A model generated the notes under the pieces. It searched no databases and had not been told where the DNA came from. It worked only from the letters and a program-made list of their open reading frames with translations. Below are positions 32,037 through 41,428 of a DNA stretch of 64,000 nt, in pieces. Position numbers and translations under genes: made by a program. Position 1 is the stretch's first letter. Each line of letters begins with the position of its first letter. Where the stretch lies: positions 992,001 to 1,056,000 of the forward strand of contig CAXXVA010000001.1 in assembly GCA_963675365.2 (NCBI GenBank), given 5' to 3'. Source of the stretch: CAXXOK01 sp963675365. Its GTDB lineage: Bacteria; Bacillota; Clostridia; Christensenellales; Aristaeellaceae.

Positions 32037-33908
32037 ATGATGAAGCAAAAAGGGCAAACGGGAGCATCGCAGGGCGACGACCATGTCTCCCGGAAGAATT
32101 ATGACCAGCTGATTTTATCCAAAATCGAACACAGTTTGAATATGATCATCCCCGTCACCATACCGCTGGTCCTGCTGATGGTCGTCAACGATTATTTGCG
32201 CGGCAACATCTATATTCTGTTTGTCGACGCGTCCATCGTGGTATCTCTGATCGCTTTGATCCTGTTGAAAAACGAAATCAGCAACAAGTTCAAAATCGTC
32301 GTGATGGCGCTGCTCACGGTTATCGCCGGGTTTACGTCCGTCTTCGTATCCGGGTATGCGGGCGCGGGGCTTTTAACGCTGCTGGTGGGCTGCATGCTCA
32401 TCGCCGGCTTTATGTCCAAGCGGACTTCGATACTCTACGCGCTGCTGCTGTCCGCCGGGGTGGTCGTTTTTATCGTGCTCGTGCGGTTTGACGTCATCAC
32501 CTACGATATCAGCGAACCGAAGTTCAACCCCAACCTGATTCCAAGCTGGATCAACCTGTTGATCGTCTTTGTCATCAGCATGATGATCTTGATCGTCATC
32601 ATCAACGTGATCAAAAAGTATCTCGGCATGAGTTTGAGCGAAACGGAAGAGCAACTGGAAACGATCAATCAGCTTGCGTTTTACGATTCGCTGACCGGTT
32701 TGCCCAATAAAAACAAGCTGCTGTCCGACAACGAGAGGCTGCACGGCGACGCCGGGCTGATCGTATTGTTCAGCATCGACGGCTACGCGCTGATCGATTC
32801 CATTTACGGCCAGGAAGTCACGAACGAAATCATCATCGCGATCCGCGAGCTTCTGGAATCCAAAAGAGAGTATTTTCTGCAGTATGCCAGAACCGACGCC
32901 AACGAGTTCGCCTTTGTTTGGAAAAAAGGCCATGAGGATGCCTTCCTGCCCTTTGTGGAGCAATCCATCCAGGAAGTGCAGACCCACCAAAGGCTGACGA
33001 AATGGAAGCGCGGCATCCATTTCCATTTGGGATATTATCAGTGTTCGAGGGCTGCGGGCAGCTTTTTAAGCGCTTACCAGAAAGCGAAAATCGCGCTGCA
33101 GAACGCCCGGACCAACCATGCGGCCCTGCCGGTGAAGTACGATGAGGACATGGAATCCCGCATTCGGGCGGAGTACGATTTCCGGCAGTCGGTGGACGAG
33201 GCGATCTTAAACAACGAGTTTTCCGTGTATTACCAGGAAAAAGTGGACAACGAAACCCAACAGGTCGTCGGCGTAGAAGCGCTGGCCCGCTGGCACAGCA
33301 AAGCGCTCGGTAATGTGTCTCCGGCGGTTTTTGTCCCGGTGATTGAAAAATCCATGCACTATTCTGTGTTCGGCAATCAGATCATCCGCATGGTTGTGGA
33401 CGATTATCCGGCGCTGTGCGCAAAGTATTCCGGGGATCTCAAGGTTTCGGTCAACGTCTCCCCGCAGCACCTGCTCAGCCAGGATTTCATCAACTATATC
33501 TCCGGCGAAAGCGTCCTGCGCCAAATCAAACCGGAAAATTTTATCTTCGAGATCACCGAGGAAACGCTGCTTGACAATATCGAGTACGCGCTGACTGTGA
33601 TCCGGGACATCAAGCGCCTGGGCTACCAGATCTCGCTGGACGATTTCGGGTCGGGGTATTCGTCGCTGGGGTATTTGTCCCGGCTGTCGTTTGACGAGGT
33701 CAAGATTGATAAATCGTTTATCGATCAGCTCACCACGGATGCCAAAACCGTGAAAATCATCGAGATCATCGCCGCCCTGAAGGATGTTTACGGTTTCAGC
33801 CTCGTTGCCGAGGGCGTGGAGACGCAGGAACAGTTCGATATCCTGAAAAACGTCGGGCATTTCATCATCCAGGGTTATTATTTTTCAAAACCGGAGCCGC
33901 TTGCATAA
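32037..33908 (+). CDS. Membrane c-di-GMP phosphodiesterase (degenerate GGDEF plus EAL)
   Basis: The product has 623 residues. Five or six membrane helices (about 35-195) are followed by a GGDEF domain whose signature is D-A-N-E-F instead of G-G-D-E-F, so it should not synthesise c-di-GMP. The EAL domain is intact: G-V-E-A-L-A-R-W, E-I-T-E-E-T, L-D-D-F-G-S-G-Y-S-S-L, K-I-D-K-S-F-I and V-A-E-G-V-E-T. It should hydrolyse c-di-GMP, opposing the two cyclases encoded at 9747 and 42533. AAGGAG lies 10 bases before ATG 32037. Confidence 0.9.
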   Translation: MMKQKGQTGASQGDDHVSRKNYDQLILSKIEHSLNMIIPVTIPLVLLMVVNDYLRGNIYILFVDASIVVSLIALILLKNEISNKFKIVVMALLTVIAGFTSVFVSGYAGAGLLTLLVGCMLIAGFMSKRTSILYALLLSAGVVVFIVLVRFDVITYDISEPKFNPNLIPSWINLLIVFVISMMILIVIINVIKKYLGMSLSETEEQLETINQLAFYDSLTGLPNKNKLLSDNERLHGDAGLIVLFSIDGYALIDSIYGQEVTNEIIIAIRELLESKREYFLQYARTDANEFAFVWKKGHEDAFLPFVEQSIQEVQTHQRLTKWKRGIHFHLGYYQCSRAAGSFLSAYQKAKIALQNARTNHAALPVKYDEDMESRIRAEYDFRQSVDEAILNNEFSVYYQEKVDNETQQVVGVEALARWHSKALGNVSPAVFVPVIEKSMHYSVFGNQIIRMVVDDYPALCAKYSGDLKVSVNVSPQHLLSQDFINYISGESVLRQIKPENFIFEITEETLLDNIEYALTVIRDIKRLGYQISLDDFGSGYSSLGYLSRLSFDEVKIDKSFIDQLTTDAKTVKIIEIIAALKDVYGFSLVAEGVETQEQFDILKNVGHFIIQGYYFSKPEPLA

Positions 33909-34037
33909 ACCGCAACCACTGGTTGCGCAATATATCCGTTTGGCGAACGCCGGTTGGTGGTTTTATGCCGCAAACGCCCTATACTGAAACCGCATCGATG
34001 TTTAAGAGGCCTCTGTACAGAAACGGAGGAACACCCC

Positions 34038-34766
34038 ATGAATTATTTTCCCGGCAATCTGCAAAGCCTGCGCAAAACGCACGGCAGCCTCTCCCAGGAG
34101 GCGCTGGCCGACAAGCTGAACGTATCCCGCCAGACGGTCTCCAAATGGGAATCGGGCGGGGCGTACCCCGAGGTGGACAAGCTGGTCGCGCTATGCGAGT
34201 TCTTTCACTGCACGCTTGATCAGCTCCTGCGCGAGGACCTGAACAAAACCCCCGAAGCCTATTCGCCCGTGACCGTCATTAAGCTTGACCGCTTCCGCAT
34301 GGCGCAGTACGTGGTGATCTCCGGCGAACCGGAGGACGACTCGATCGCCCATATGCGGAAGTGGGCCAAACAAAACGGGCTGGACGGCGCGGCGATGATC
34401 GGCTGCGACGTGCCAAGCCTTACCATCGAACAGAAAACCGTCTACGGCCTGCGCGGGTACCTGTCCGCCGTCGTGCTGCCAGACAGCTTCACACAGAAAT
34501 GCGAGGGCGTACGCGAGGTTTGGCAGGAGGCCGCCAAGTACGCGCGCATCACCGTGCGCGATCCGTTCCTGGCCCCGTTCGACCTGATCCCAAACGCCTA
34601 CAAGGCCATCCAAAAGCACATCGAGGATAACGCGATCCGCCACGCGTGTACGGACGGGCAGCTTTGCTGCTTTGAGCGCGTTTACGAAAAAGACGGCGTC
34701 ACCTTCATGGATATCTACATCATGGTGGATATGCTCACCCCGGGCGGGGAAACCATTACGCTGTAG
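34038..34766 (+). CDS. XRE-family regulator with GyrI-like C-terminal domain
   Basis: The product has 242 residues. Residues 5-62 form the helix-turn-helix (L-S-Q-E-A-L-A-D-K-L-N-V-S-R-Q-T-V-S-K-W-E-S-G). The remainder looks like a GyrI/AraC-effector-binding fold (M-A-Q-Y-V-V-I-S-G, a central W-Q-E-A and a final D-I-Y-I-M-V-D-M). It probably binds a small amphipathic ligand. GGAGG precedes ATG 34038 by 8 bases. A bidirectional terminator follows. Confidence 0.82.
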   Translation: MNYFPGNLQSLRKTHGSLSQEALADKLNVSRQTVSKWESGGAYPEVDKLVALCEFFHCTLDQLLREDLNKTPEAYSPVTVIKLDRFRMAQYVVISGEPEDDSIAHMRKWAKQNGLDGAAMIGCDVPSLTIEQKTVYGLRGYLSAVVLPDSFTQKCEGVREVWQEAAKYARITVRDPFLAPFDLIPNAYKAIQKHIEDNAIRHACTDGQLCCFERVYEKDGVTFMDIYIMVDMLTPGGETITL

Positions 34767-34767
34767 A

Positions 34768-34803
34768 AAAAGAGCAGGCGGAAAAACCCGCCTGTTTTTT
34801 TAT
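34768..34803. terminator. Bidirectional terminator between XRE and anti-sigma genes
   Basis: AGCAGGCGG, AAAAAC, CCGCCTG followed by a T tract on the plus strand, and by CTCTTTTTC on the minus strand. Confidence 0.85.
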
Positions 34804-34811
34804 TGGCTCTG

Positions 34812-35621
34812 TTATTGCCACTCCGGCACGGTCTTTCTGACGGCCATCAGCTGTTCTTCCAGCTCCTGACAGCGTCGATTCTCCTCAAAGGAAACGGCGA
34901 ACATTTTCCCGTCCTCCGTCTCCCGCCAGCGGATCATCGCAATTTGCTCTTGAATCGCGAAGTAGCTTTCCATCTCCTCTGACGCGGCGGGAACGGGGTC
35001 GCCCGCCTGCCAGACGATCTCGTATTCCTCCGGTACGCCGCTGCGGATTTCAAAAAGCGTTTCCATGTCTTCAGCGGACAAGCGCAAGCAGGAGTAGTTT
35101 GGCCAAGGGCCGGACAAATACTTCGGGATACGCGTCGTTTCGTTGTACACATAGAGGATTTGTTGGCCATCTTCCTCCTCAAATTCCACCCTGACCAGCA
35201 TATACTGGTTGCTCCCCCGATAATTCATGTTGACCGATACCCTGCCGTCCTCCAACTGCGATAAATACACGTCGTAGTTCCCAAAGTACACCAGCGTATT
35301 GAGCGTCTGCGTGAGTTCCGACCAAATCCGCAAGCCGCCGTACATCACGACCATGCCAATGAAAACGCCAATCAGTATTTTCCGCCACAAGCGTCTGCGC
35401 CTTTTTTTTCGCACTTTGCGGGCCGCGTCGTCAAACGCCTTTTGCTCCTTTTGGATGGTTTCACGGGTCAGCGGCAGCGCGGCCTGCATGCCGGCGTAGT
35501 ACGCCCTGCAGTCGGCGCACTCCTCCAGGTGCTCGTTGAGTAATTGCTGGCTCTCCTCACTCGCCGCGCCGTCCAGCATGAGCGGCATCAGGTCGCGGGC
35601 GACGTTGCATTCATGTTTCAT
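34812..35621 (-). CDS. Membrane anti-sigma factor with zinc-finger domain
   Basis: The product has 269 residues. The N-terminal ZAS motif is H-L-E-E-C-A-D-C-R-A-Y with an upstream Cys, the zinc-binding anti-sigma signature. A very basic stretch (K-K-R-R-R-R-L-W-R-K) precedes one membrane helix (about 85-103). The outer domain of 165 residues is probably the stress sensor. It overlaps the sigma gene by 11 bases, the standard arrangement for cognate pairs. It should hold the ECF sigma factor at the membrane until a signal arrives. Confidence 0.88.
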   Translation of the reverse strand: MKHECNVARDLMPLMLDGAASEESQQLLNEHLEECADCRAYYAGMQAALPLTRETIQKEQKAFDDAARKVRKKRRRRLWRKILIGVFIGMVVMYGGLRIWSELTQTLNTLVYFGNYDVYLSQLEDGRVSVNMNYRGSNQYMLVRVEFEEEDGQQILYVYNETTRIPKYLSGPWPNYSCLRLSAEDMETLFEIRSGVPEEYEIVWQAGDPVPAASEEMESYFAIQEQIAMIRWRETEDGKMFAVSFEENRRCQELEEQLMAVRKTVPEWQ

Positions 35622-36102
35622 GTTTTTCGGTCTCCTTCAATCCTTCGGCCAGTATCTGCCTGGCCCTGTAGTAGGTTACGCGCGCCCAGGACTCGCTCTT
35701 GCCAAACAATTCGCCGATCTGCGCATGGCGCAGGTTACAGAAGGTGCGCAGCGTAAACACCTCGCGGTAGGGTTCGGCCAATTCGTGCAACAGCCGCTGC
35801 GCCGCCATGGCGCGGTCAGCCGTCACCAGCTGCTCGGCAAAGTCCGGCACTTGGGGTTCGGCGGCGCAGCTTACCGGCGGCGGCGCCTGCTTGCGCAGCG
35901 ACGTCCAGTAAAGCCTTTTAGCGATTCCGCACAGCCAGGTGGAGACCCCCGCGTCGCCCCGGTAGCGCTTCCAGCCCTTTACAGCCTGGTAGAAGGTTTC
36001 CTGGGTCAGCTCCTGGGCCAGGTCCGGGTTCCCGCACAAGCGCATCAGGAAGTTCAGGATCATCCCGCCGTACTGCTCATAGATCTCACCGAGCTCGTCC
36101 AA
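35611..36102 (-). CDS. ECF-type RNA polymerase sigma factor
   Basis: The product has 163 residues from TTG 36102, chosen because GAGGAGGTG lies 6 bases upstream; ATG 36129 is in frame but would read through that SD. Region 2 has D-L-A-Q-E-L-T-Q-E-T-F-Y. Region 4 ends with L-R-H-A-Q-I-G-E-L-F-G-K-S-E-S-W-A-R-V. It directs polymerase to an envelope-type stress regulon. It is cotranscribed with its anti-sigma factor. Confidence 0.9.
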   Translation of the reverse strand: MDELGEIYEQYGGMILNFLMRLCGNPDLAQELTQETFYQAVKGWKRYRGDAGVSTWLCGIAKRLYWTSLRKQAPPPVSCAAEPQVPDFAEQLVTADRAMAAQRLLHELAEPYREVFTLRTFCNLRHAQIGELFGKSESWARVTYYRARQILAEGLKETEKHET

Positions 36103-36308
36103 GCGGGTCACCTCCTCAAAAGCGCTCATCTATTCATTAGTGCCGCCGCGCGCCGTTTCGTTACAGCGGCGGCGTATTTTTTTCTTCCGTCACCGGTCAG
36201 TGTACCACAGCCGCGTGCGCACAGTCACTCCACAGGGCAGGGAAAGCACAGACGGGCGTGGAAACTGTATGCGGACGATATCGGGAACAACGTTTGAGGA
36301 GAACCGCC

Positions 36309-36830
36309 TTGCAAAAGATCAAATCGCTTTTCACGGACAAAACAGACGAGCTCTGGGAGCTTGTGCGCTACGTGGTCGCGGGCGCGCTGACTACGGCGGT
36401 ATCGCTTTTGATCTCCTACGGCCTGTATTTTGTGCTGGCGGTAGGCGGCGCGCCGGCGATGCCCGAGGGCGAGGCGTTTACCTGGGTGGTGGACGTCATC
36501 AATCTGGCGACCACCGCGCATGTAACGATCGCAAACGTGATCGCCTGGATCGCCGCGGTAATCTTTGCGTTCTGGATCAACCGCAAAATGGTGTTCCGCG
36601 TGGAATACCACGATCCCAAAACACGCTTTAAGGCGTTTTTCCAGTTCGTGTCCGCCCGCGTATTGAGCCTGTTATTGTTTGAGCTGGGCCTTGCGGCGCT
36701 GCTGAGCGTACTGGGCACGCCCAACATCATCGGCCGCGTGATCGTGCTGGTGCTGGTGATCGTATTTAACTACGTCGCCAGTAAATTCTGGGTCTTCAAG
36801 GGCAAGGATGCGCCCGAAGCCAACCCGTAA
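36309..36830 (+). CDS. GtrA-family membrane protein
   Basis: The product has 173 residues and four membrane helices. L-V-R-Y-V-V-A-G-A-L-T-T near the start, N-R-K-M-V-F in the middle and F-N-Y-V-A-S-K-F-W-V-F at the end are GtrA landmarks. Such proteins flip or help transfer polyprenyl-linked sugars. TTG 36309 follows GAGGAGAA by 5 bases; ATG 36258 lacks an SD. No glycosyltransferase partner is adjacent. Confidence 0.85.
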   Translation: MQKIKSLFTDKTDELWELVRYVVAGALTTAVSLLISYGLYFVLAVGGAPAMPEGEAFTWVVDVINLATTAHVTIANVIAWIAAVIFAFWINRKMVFRVEYHDPKTRFKAFFQFVSARVLSLLLFELGLAALLSVLGTPNIIGRVIVLVLVIVFNYVASKFWVFKGKDAPEANP

Positions 36831-36927
36831 ATTTTACGTTCTGTTTACCTGCACCTTTCCAACGCGTAAAAATTGCGGTATACTGGGATTGAAGGTATGA
36901 CCAACATGATTGCAAAGGAGCATCATC

Positions 36928-38148
36928 ATGCCAAAGAACGGCAAAACGCCAAGCGAGGAATTTAACTCGGCCCCTGTCGCGCCGCTTGGCCTCATCGTAA
37001 TGCCAGGCTGCGAAGAGATGGGGGCCAAAATAAACGACTATCTGATGCGCTGGCGCGAAGAGAACGAGGCGATGGAGGGCACGAACATCCCGCTTCGGGG
37101 CGAGCTTGGCGCTGACCGCAAGGATTTTCTGATCGAGATCGACTGCCCCCGCTTTTCCACAGGCGAAGGCAAGGGCATGATCAAATCCACGGTGCGCGGA
37201 TATGACATTTTTATTATATCCGACATCGGTGCCTACAACGTGACCTACAACCTCTACGGTACGCCCGTGCGCATGTCGCCCGACGACCACTACCAGGACC
37301 TCAAACGCATTATCGCCGCCATCGGCGGCCGTGCCAGACGTATTAACATCATCATGCCCATGCTCTACGAAGCCCGGCAGCACCGCCGCACCAGCCGCGA
37401 AAGCCTGGATTGCGCCCTGGCCCTGCAGGAACTTGAGAACATGGGCGTGACTAATATTCTGACCTTTGACGCCCACGACCCCCGCGTGCAGAACGCCGTG
37501 CCGCTGATCGGCTTTGATTCGGTCAAGCCCTCCTATCAGCTTTTAAAGGCGCTCATGCGCGAGCAGAAGGACCTGTGGCTGGACAAGCGCCACATGATGA
37601 TCGTCTCCCCGGACGAAGGCGCCATCGACCGCAACATTTTTTATTCCTCGGTGCTGGGGCTTGATATGGGGATGTTCTACAAGCGCCGGGATTATACGCA
37701 GATCGTCAACGGCCGCAACCCCATCGTCGCCCACGAATACCTGGGCGACAGCGTGGAAGGCAAGGATGTGTTCGTCTCCGACGATATCCTGGCCTCTGGC
37801 GAAAGCATACTGGACCTCGCCAAGGAACTGAAAAAACGCGACGCCGCCCGCATCTACGCGGCGGTCACCTTCCCGCTGTTTACCAGCGGCCTGGAAGAAT
37901 ACGATAAAGCCTACGAGGACGGCATCATCACCCGCGTGATTTCCACCAACCTCACCTATACCCGCCCGGAGCTCAAGGCCATGCCGTGGTTTTTGCAGGC
38001 GGACATGAGTAAGTTCATCGCCTACATTATCGCGTCCATCAACCACGACCGCAGCATCAGCGCGCTGCTGAACCCCTACGACCGCATCCGCAGACTGGTG
38101 GAAAACTACCAGGCCGAGCAGGAGAGAAGCGGCGTCCGGCTTGCATAG
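36928..38148 (+). CDS. Divergent ribose-phosphate pyrophosphokinase-like protein
   Basis: The product has 406 residues, about 90 longer than typical PRPP synthetase. The two-domain PRTase layout is recognisable. R-Q-H-R-R-T-S-R-E-S replaces the usual R-Q-D-R-K ATP loop region. F-D-A-H-D-P keeps the Mg/ATP His-Asp. The PRPP loop reads V-S-D-D-I-L-A-S-G-E-S in place of V-D-D-M-x-D-T-G-G-T. It may make PRPP or act on a related substrate. GGAG precedes ATG 36928. It is monocistronic, with a TATACT -10 about 50 bases upstream. Confidence 0.82.
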   Translation: MPKNGKTPSEEFNSAPVAPLGLIVMPGCEEMGAKINDYLMRWREENEAMEGTNIPLRGELGADRKDFLIEIDCPRFSTGEGKGMIKSTVRGYDIFIISDIGAYNVTYNLYGTPVRMSPDDHYQDLKRIIAAIGGRARRINIIMPMLYEARQHRRTSRESLDCALALQELENMGVTNILTFDAHDPRVQNAVPLIGFDSVKPSYQLLKALMREQKDLWLDKRHMMIVSPDEGAIDRNIFYSSVLGLDMGMFYKRRDYTQIVNGRNPIVAHEYLGDSVEGKDVFVSDDILASGESILDLAKELKKRDAARIYAAVTFPLFTSGLEEYDKAYEDGIITRVISTNLTYTRPELKAMPWFLQADMSKFIAYIIASINHDRSISALLNPYDRIRRLVENYQAEQERSGVRLA

Positions 38149-38149
38149 T

Positions 38150-38281
38150 TCTTGGGATTTCATCCCAAGCCCTGATCAGGGGCAGTGCCCCTGAACCCCA
38201 ATTCAAAGGCCGCGCATCGCGCGGCCTTTGTGATGGGTCAAGGGCAACGCCCTTGTCGGGGTTTTAGGGGTGACACCCCTA
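38150..38281. repeat. Cluster of short GC-rich hairpins
   Basis: Successive self-complementary units occur: CTTGGGATTTCATCCCAAG, GGGGCAGTGCCCC, AAAGGCCGCGC/GCGCGGCCTTT, AAGGGCAACGCCCTT and AGGGGTGACACCCCT. One serves as terminator for the Prs-like gene. The array as a whole resembles a decayed repetitive element, but no second copy is in the window. Confidence 0.6.
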
Positions 38282-38296
38282 AGCTTACGTTCTTAT

Positions 38297-38977
38297 TCAC
38301 GGAATCGGATTCGCGTATCTGTTTATCTCCGCATCGCGGTACGCCCGCAGCTGCGTATAAAAGCTGTAGTCGTCGTTGGCGTTTGGGTCGGTCGGCTCAT
38401 GAAACAGCAAATCCACCAGATAGCGCGGGGTTTTGCCGCCGGTCGCCAGGGCCTTGACGCAGGATACGCAGTAGACGCAGACTTCCTGCATCGGCATCTC
38501 GTCGGCGCGGGCTTTCATGGCCGCGTAGATTTCGGGAATGGGTTTTTCGGGATACGCGCTGTCGCCGCAGCAATGCTGGGTTTCCATGGTGAACTCCGGC
38601 TCGACGACTGTGATGTTCATCTTTTCCAGCAGCGTGCGGATGGCCGCGTGTACCTTCGGCTCATTGCGGGTCGGGCACGCGTCGTGGATCGAAAGCCGCA
38701 GACCTTGGTAATCTGGAAAGGGAAAGGCTTCGCAGTCCGCAAGCACCTCCCACAGCGAAACCGTGGCGACGCCCTCGTGCTCTTCCTTGAAACGGCGGTT
38801 GCAGCCGGGGCAGGTGTTGATGATGGTCGCGCCTTCCGAAACGGTGTGCGGCACGCGGCCGCAGGTATCGTACAGGGGCACGCCGCCAAGGTATTCGTTC
38901 AAAAACACGTGGGCCTTCTCCGCCAGCCGGGGTTTGTAATCCGTCAGCGCGCATCCGGGCGCGTACACATAGTGCAT
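38297..38977 (-). CDS. Cys-rich (CCG-type) Fe-S protein, heterodisulfide-reductase-like
   Basis: The product has 226 residues from ATG 38977. Cysteine motifs are Y-A-P-G-C-A-L, N-T-C-P-G-C-N-R-R, H-C-C-G-D-S and C-V-Y-C-V-S-C, close to the CCG domains of HdrB-like proteins that hold non-cubane or [4Fe-4S] clusters. It may take part in thiol or quinone-linked redox reactions. The frame is open further upstream, but that part is out-of-frame ada sequence. It follows ada by only 5 bases, so the two are cotranscribed. Confidence 0.75.
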   Translation of the reverse strand: MHYVYAPGCALTDYKPRLAEKAHVFLNEYLGGVPLYDTCGRVPHTVSEGATIINTCPGCNRRFKEEHEGVATVSLWEVLADCEAFPFPDYQGLRLSIHDACPTRNEPKVHAAIRTLLEKMNITVVEPEFTMETQHCCGDSAYPEKPIPEIYAAMKARADEMPMQEVCVYCVSCVKALATGGKTPRYLVDLLFHEPTDPNANDDYSFYTQLRAYRDAEINRYANPIP

Positions 38978-38982
38978 GCGGT

Positions 38983-40011
38983 TCACTCTTTCTTTGCCGT
39001 ATTCAATTCCAAATCCAGCAGCCGCCGCTTCATCGGCAGTCCGGCCGCGTAGCCTGTCAGCGCGCCGTTTGCGCCCACCACGCGGTGGCATGGGATCATG
39101 ACGGCGATAGGGTTTTGATGGTTGGCCATGCCCACCGCGCGGGCGGCCGTGGGGCGGCCGATGCGCCGGGCCACCTGCCCGTAGGTCGCCGTTTCGCCGT
39201 AGGGGATTTGCAGAAGTTCCTCCCATACCCGCCGCTGAAACGGCGTTCCGGCGGGACGCAGCGGCACGGTGAAGCTTTGCCGCCTGCCGCTGAAATACTC
39301 CGCAAGCTGTTCTGCCGCCTGATCGGCGATCTCGGTATGTTTCCGGGGCGCGGCGGAAAGCTGACCCCCAAATCGCACTCGGATCACCGCGCTTTCGTCG
39401 GCGGCGATCGTTACCGGCCCGAACGGGGTTTGGTACGCCTGCACCGCTTCGGTTTCCGGCCGGGCGGAACGCGCCGCTTTGCGGTAGGTCGCGGGGCTAA
39501 TGTCCGCCGCCTTGCCAAACAGGGCGTAAAACGCCGATACGCTTTCAAAGCCCAGCGCCAAGGCGATATCCAAAATGGGCTCGTCCGTTTCGCGCAGCCT
39601 GCGCCGCGCCTCGGCGACGCGCAACTCGTCGGCGTACGCGCCGGGGGTCGTATGATAGGCTTCCCGGAAGATTTCAATCGCGCGCTTGGGACTGACGCCA
39701 AGCCGTTTCAGCGCTTCAAACATCTCTGTCTTTTGCAGAAACCCGTCGTCGATCACGGCTTTCATCTGCTCCGCCGTTTCCAGCGCCGGCTGATAGACGG
39801 CCAGGTCCGGGCGGCAGCGTTTGCAGGGGCGGTAGCCCGCCTGCTCAGCGGCCTGTGCCGAAGGGAAAAACGCCATATTTTCCGCTTTCGGCGCGCGCGA
39901 AGCACACGACGGCCGGCAGTAAACGCCCGTGGACTTCACCCCGTACCAAAACACGCCGTCAAACTTCGCGTCGTTTGCAAGCGCCGCGCGCGTCATTTCT
40001 TCCTTCGTCAT
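38983..40011 (-). CDS. ada: Ada-type bifunctional regulator / O6-methylguanine-DNA methyltransferase
   Basis: The product has 342 residues. The N-terminal Zn domain has Y-C-R-P-S-C and P-C-K-R-C-R-P-D, where the first Cys accepts methyl from phosphotriesters. An AraC helix-turn-helix (about 95-175) follows. The C-terminal alkyltransferase carries the active site I-P-C-H-R-V and the N-hinge G-x-x-N-x-x-N-P. It repairs alkylated DNA and, once methylated, activates its own operon. ATG 40011 follows GGAG by 6 bases. Confidence 0.93.
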   Translation of the reverse strand: MTKEEMTRAALANDAKFDGVFWYGVKSTGVYCRPSCASRAPKAENMAFFPSAQAAEQAGYRPCKRCRPDLAVYQPALETAEQMKAVIDDGFLQKTEMFEALKRLGVSPKRAIEIFREAYHTTPGAYADELRVAEARRRLRETDEPILDIALALGFESVSAFYALFGKAADISPATYRKAARSARPETEAVQAYQTPFGPVTIAADESAVIRVRFGGQLSAAPRKHTEIADQAAEQLAEYFSGRRQSFTVPLRPAGTPFQRRVWEELLQIPYGETATYGQVARRIGRPTAARAVGMANHQNPIAVMIPCHRVVGANGALTGYAAGLPMKRRLLDLELNTAKKE

Positions 40012-40087
40012 CAAATACTCCGCCTTTCCGCATCAGCCTAACACGGACGGCAGTAAAATTCTTTCTGTGTATTTACCTGTCATTGGA

Positions 40088-41347
40088 TCACCCGTTCGCG
40101 GACTTAATATACTCCGCCTGTTCGGGCGAAAGCCGGTCGATGGTCACGCCGAGCGTTTTGAGCTTCAGGGCGGCGACGGCGGTATCGATTGTGTCGGGTA
40201 CGGGGTACACGCCGGGTTTCAAATCGGCGCTGTTTTTAACGATATGTTCCATGCTCAGCGCCTGCAGCGCAAAGCTGATATCCATGATCTCGGCCGGGTG
40301 GCCGTCGCCCGCCGCGAGGTTGACGAGCTTCCCTTCCGCCAGCAGGTATACCGTTTTTGTACCGCCGTCGGGCAGGTCGAACATCAGCGCTTCGATGTTC
40401 TTGCGCACGTCCTCGGTGCGCGTGGCTTCCTTTTTGAGTTTCGCCACGGCGACTTCCACGTTGAAGTGCCCGGCGTTACAGAGCACCGCGCCCTCCTTGA
40501 TGTCCGCGATATGCTCCGGCGTAACGATATCCTTGCAGCCGGTCACGGTAATGAAAATTTCGCCGGTTTTCACGGCTTCCGCCATCGGTAAAACGGTGAA
40601 CCCGTCCATCACGGCCTCCACGGCCTTGACTGGATCGACCTCGGTGACGACCACCTGCGCGCCGAGCCCCTTGGCCCGCATGCTCACGCCCTTGCCGCAC
40701 CAGCCGTAGCCCGCGACCACCACGGTTTTGCCCGCGACGACCAGGTTGGTGGTACGGTCGATGCCGTCCCAAACCGACTGGCCGGTGCCGTAGCGGTTGT
40801 CAAAAAAGCATTTCATCTTTGCGTCGTTGACGCTGAACATCGGGAACCCCAGCGTGCCGGCGGCCGCCCGCGCGCGCAGGCGCATGACGCCGGTGGTGGT
40901 CTCTTCCCCGCCGCCAAGCAGGTTTTCGGCCAGGTCGGGGCGTTCGTCGCACAGAATCTGGGTCAGGTCGCCCCCATCGTCCAATACCAGATGGGGCTTG
41001 CAGGAAAGCGTATGGATCAGGTGGCCGTGGTATTCCTCGTCCGTCGCCGCGTGCCAGGCGAACACGGTCACGCCAAGGGACGCAAGCCCGGCGGCAACGT
41101 CGTCCTGCGTGGACAGGGTATTGCAGCCCGTGGCGTACACCTCCGCCCCGCCGGCTTTGAACAGCAGCGCCAGCCGCGCGGTTTTGGCTTCCAGATGAAT
41201 GGACATGGAGATTCTTAAACCCCGGAAGGGTTTTTCGCTCACAAACCGCTGTTCCAATTCGCTTAAAATGGGCATGTGGCCCTTTGCCCACTGGATTTTC
41301 TGCAATCCCAGCGGCTCAAGCGCCGCGTCTCTGATGATGGAATTCAT
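40088..41347 (-). CDS. ahcY: Adenosylhomocysteinase
   Basis: The product has 419 residues. S-adenosylhomocysteine hydrolase regenerates homocysteine and adenosine after methyl transfer. Landmarks are N-T-L-S-T-Q-D-D-V near the N-terminus, D-D-G-G-D-L-T, and the NAD-binding V-A-G-Y-G-W-C-G-K-G. F-D-N-R-Y-G-T-G-Q-S precedes it and G-H-F-N-V-E follows. The C-terminal lysine/tyrosine tail seen in many members is shortened to E-Y-I-K-S-A. GAGGAAGTT precedes ATG 41347. It is divergent from a small cupin gene. Confidence 0.95.
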   Translation of the reverse strand: MNSIIRDAALEPLGLQKIQWAKGHMPILSELEQRFVSEKPFRGLRISMSIHLEAKTARLALLFKAGGAEVYATGCNTLSTQDDVAAGLASLGVTVFAWHAATDEEYHGHLIHTLSCKPHLVLDDGGDLTQILCDERPDLAENLLGGGEETTTGVMRLRARAAAGTLGFPMFSVNDAKMKCFFDNRYGTGQSVWDGIDRTTNLVVAGKTVVVAGYGWCGKGVSMRAKGLGAQVVVTEVDPVKAVEAVMDGFTVLPMAEAVKTGEIFITVTGCKDIVTPEHIADIKEGAVLCNAGHFNVEVAVAKLKKEATRTEDVRKNIEALMFDLPDGGTKTVYLLAEGKLVNLAAGDGHPAEIMDISFALQALSMEHIVKNSADLKPGVYPVPDTIDTAVAALKLKTLGVTIDRLSPEQAEYIKSANG

Positions 41348-41428
41348 AACTTCCTCCGAAATTTCGCCGTTCCGCCCGGCACAATGTATGGTACAATTTA
41401 TTGTAACCAGTTCCAGGAGGTGTTGCAA

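Noticed and set aside
38978..39226. N-terminal extension of the Cys-rich Fe-S protein
   Set aside because: It is the out-of-frame 3' part of ada and carries no Fe-S protein features.
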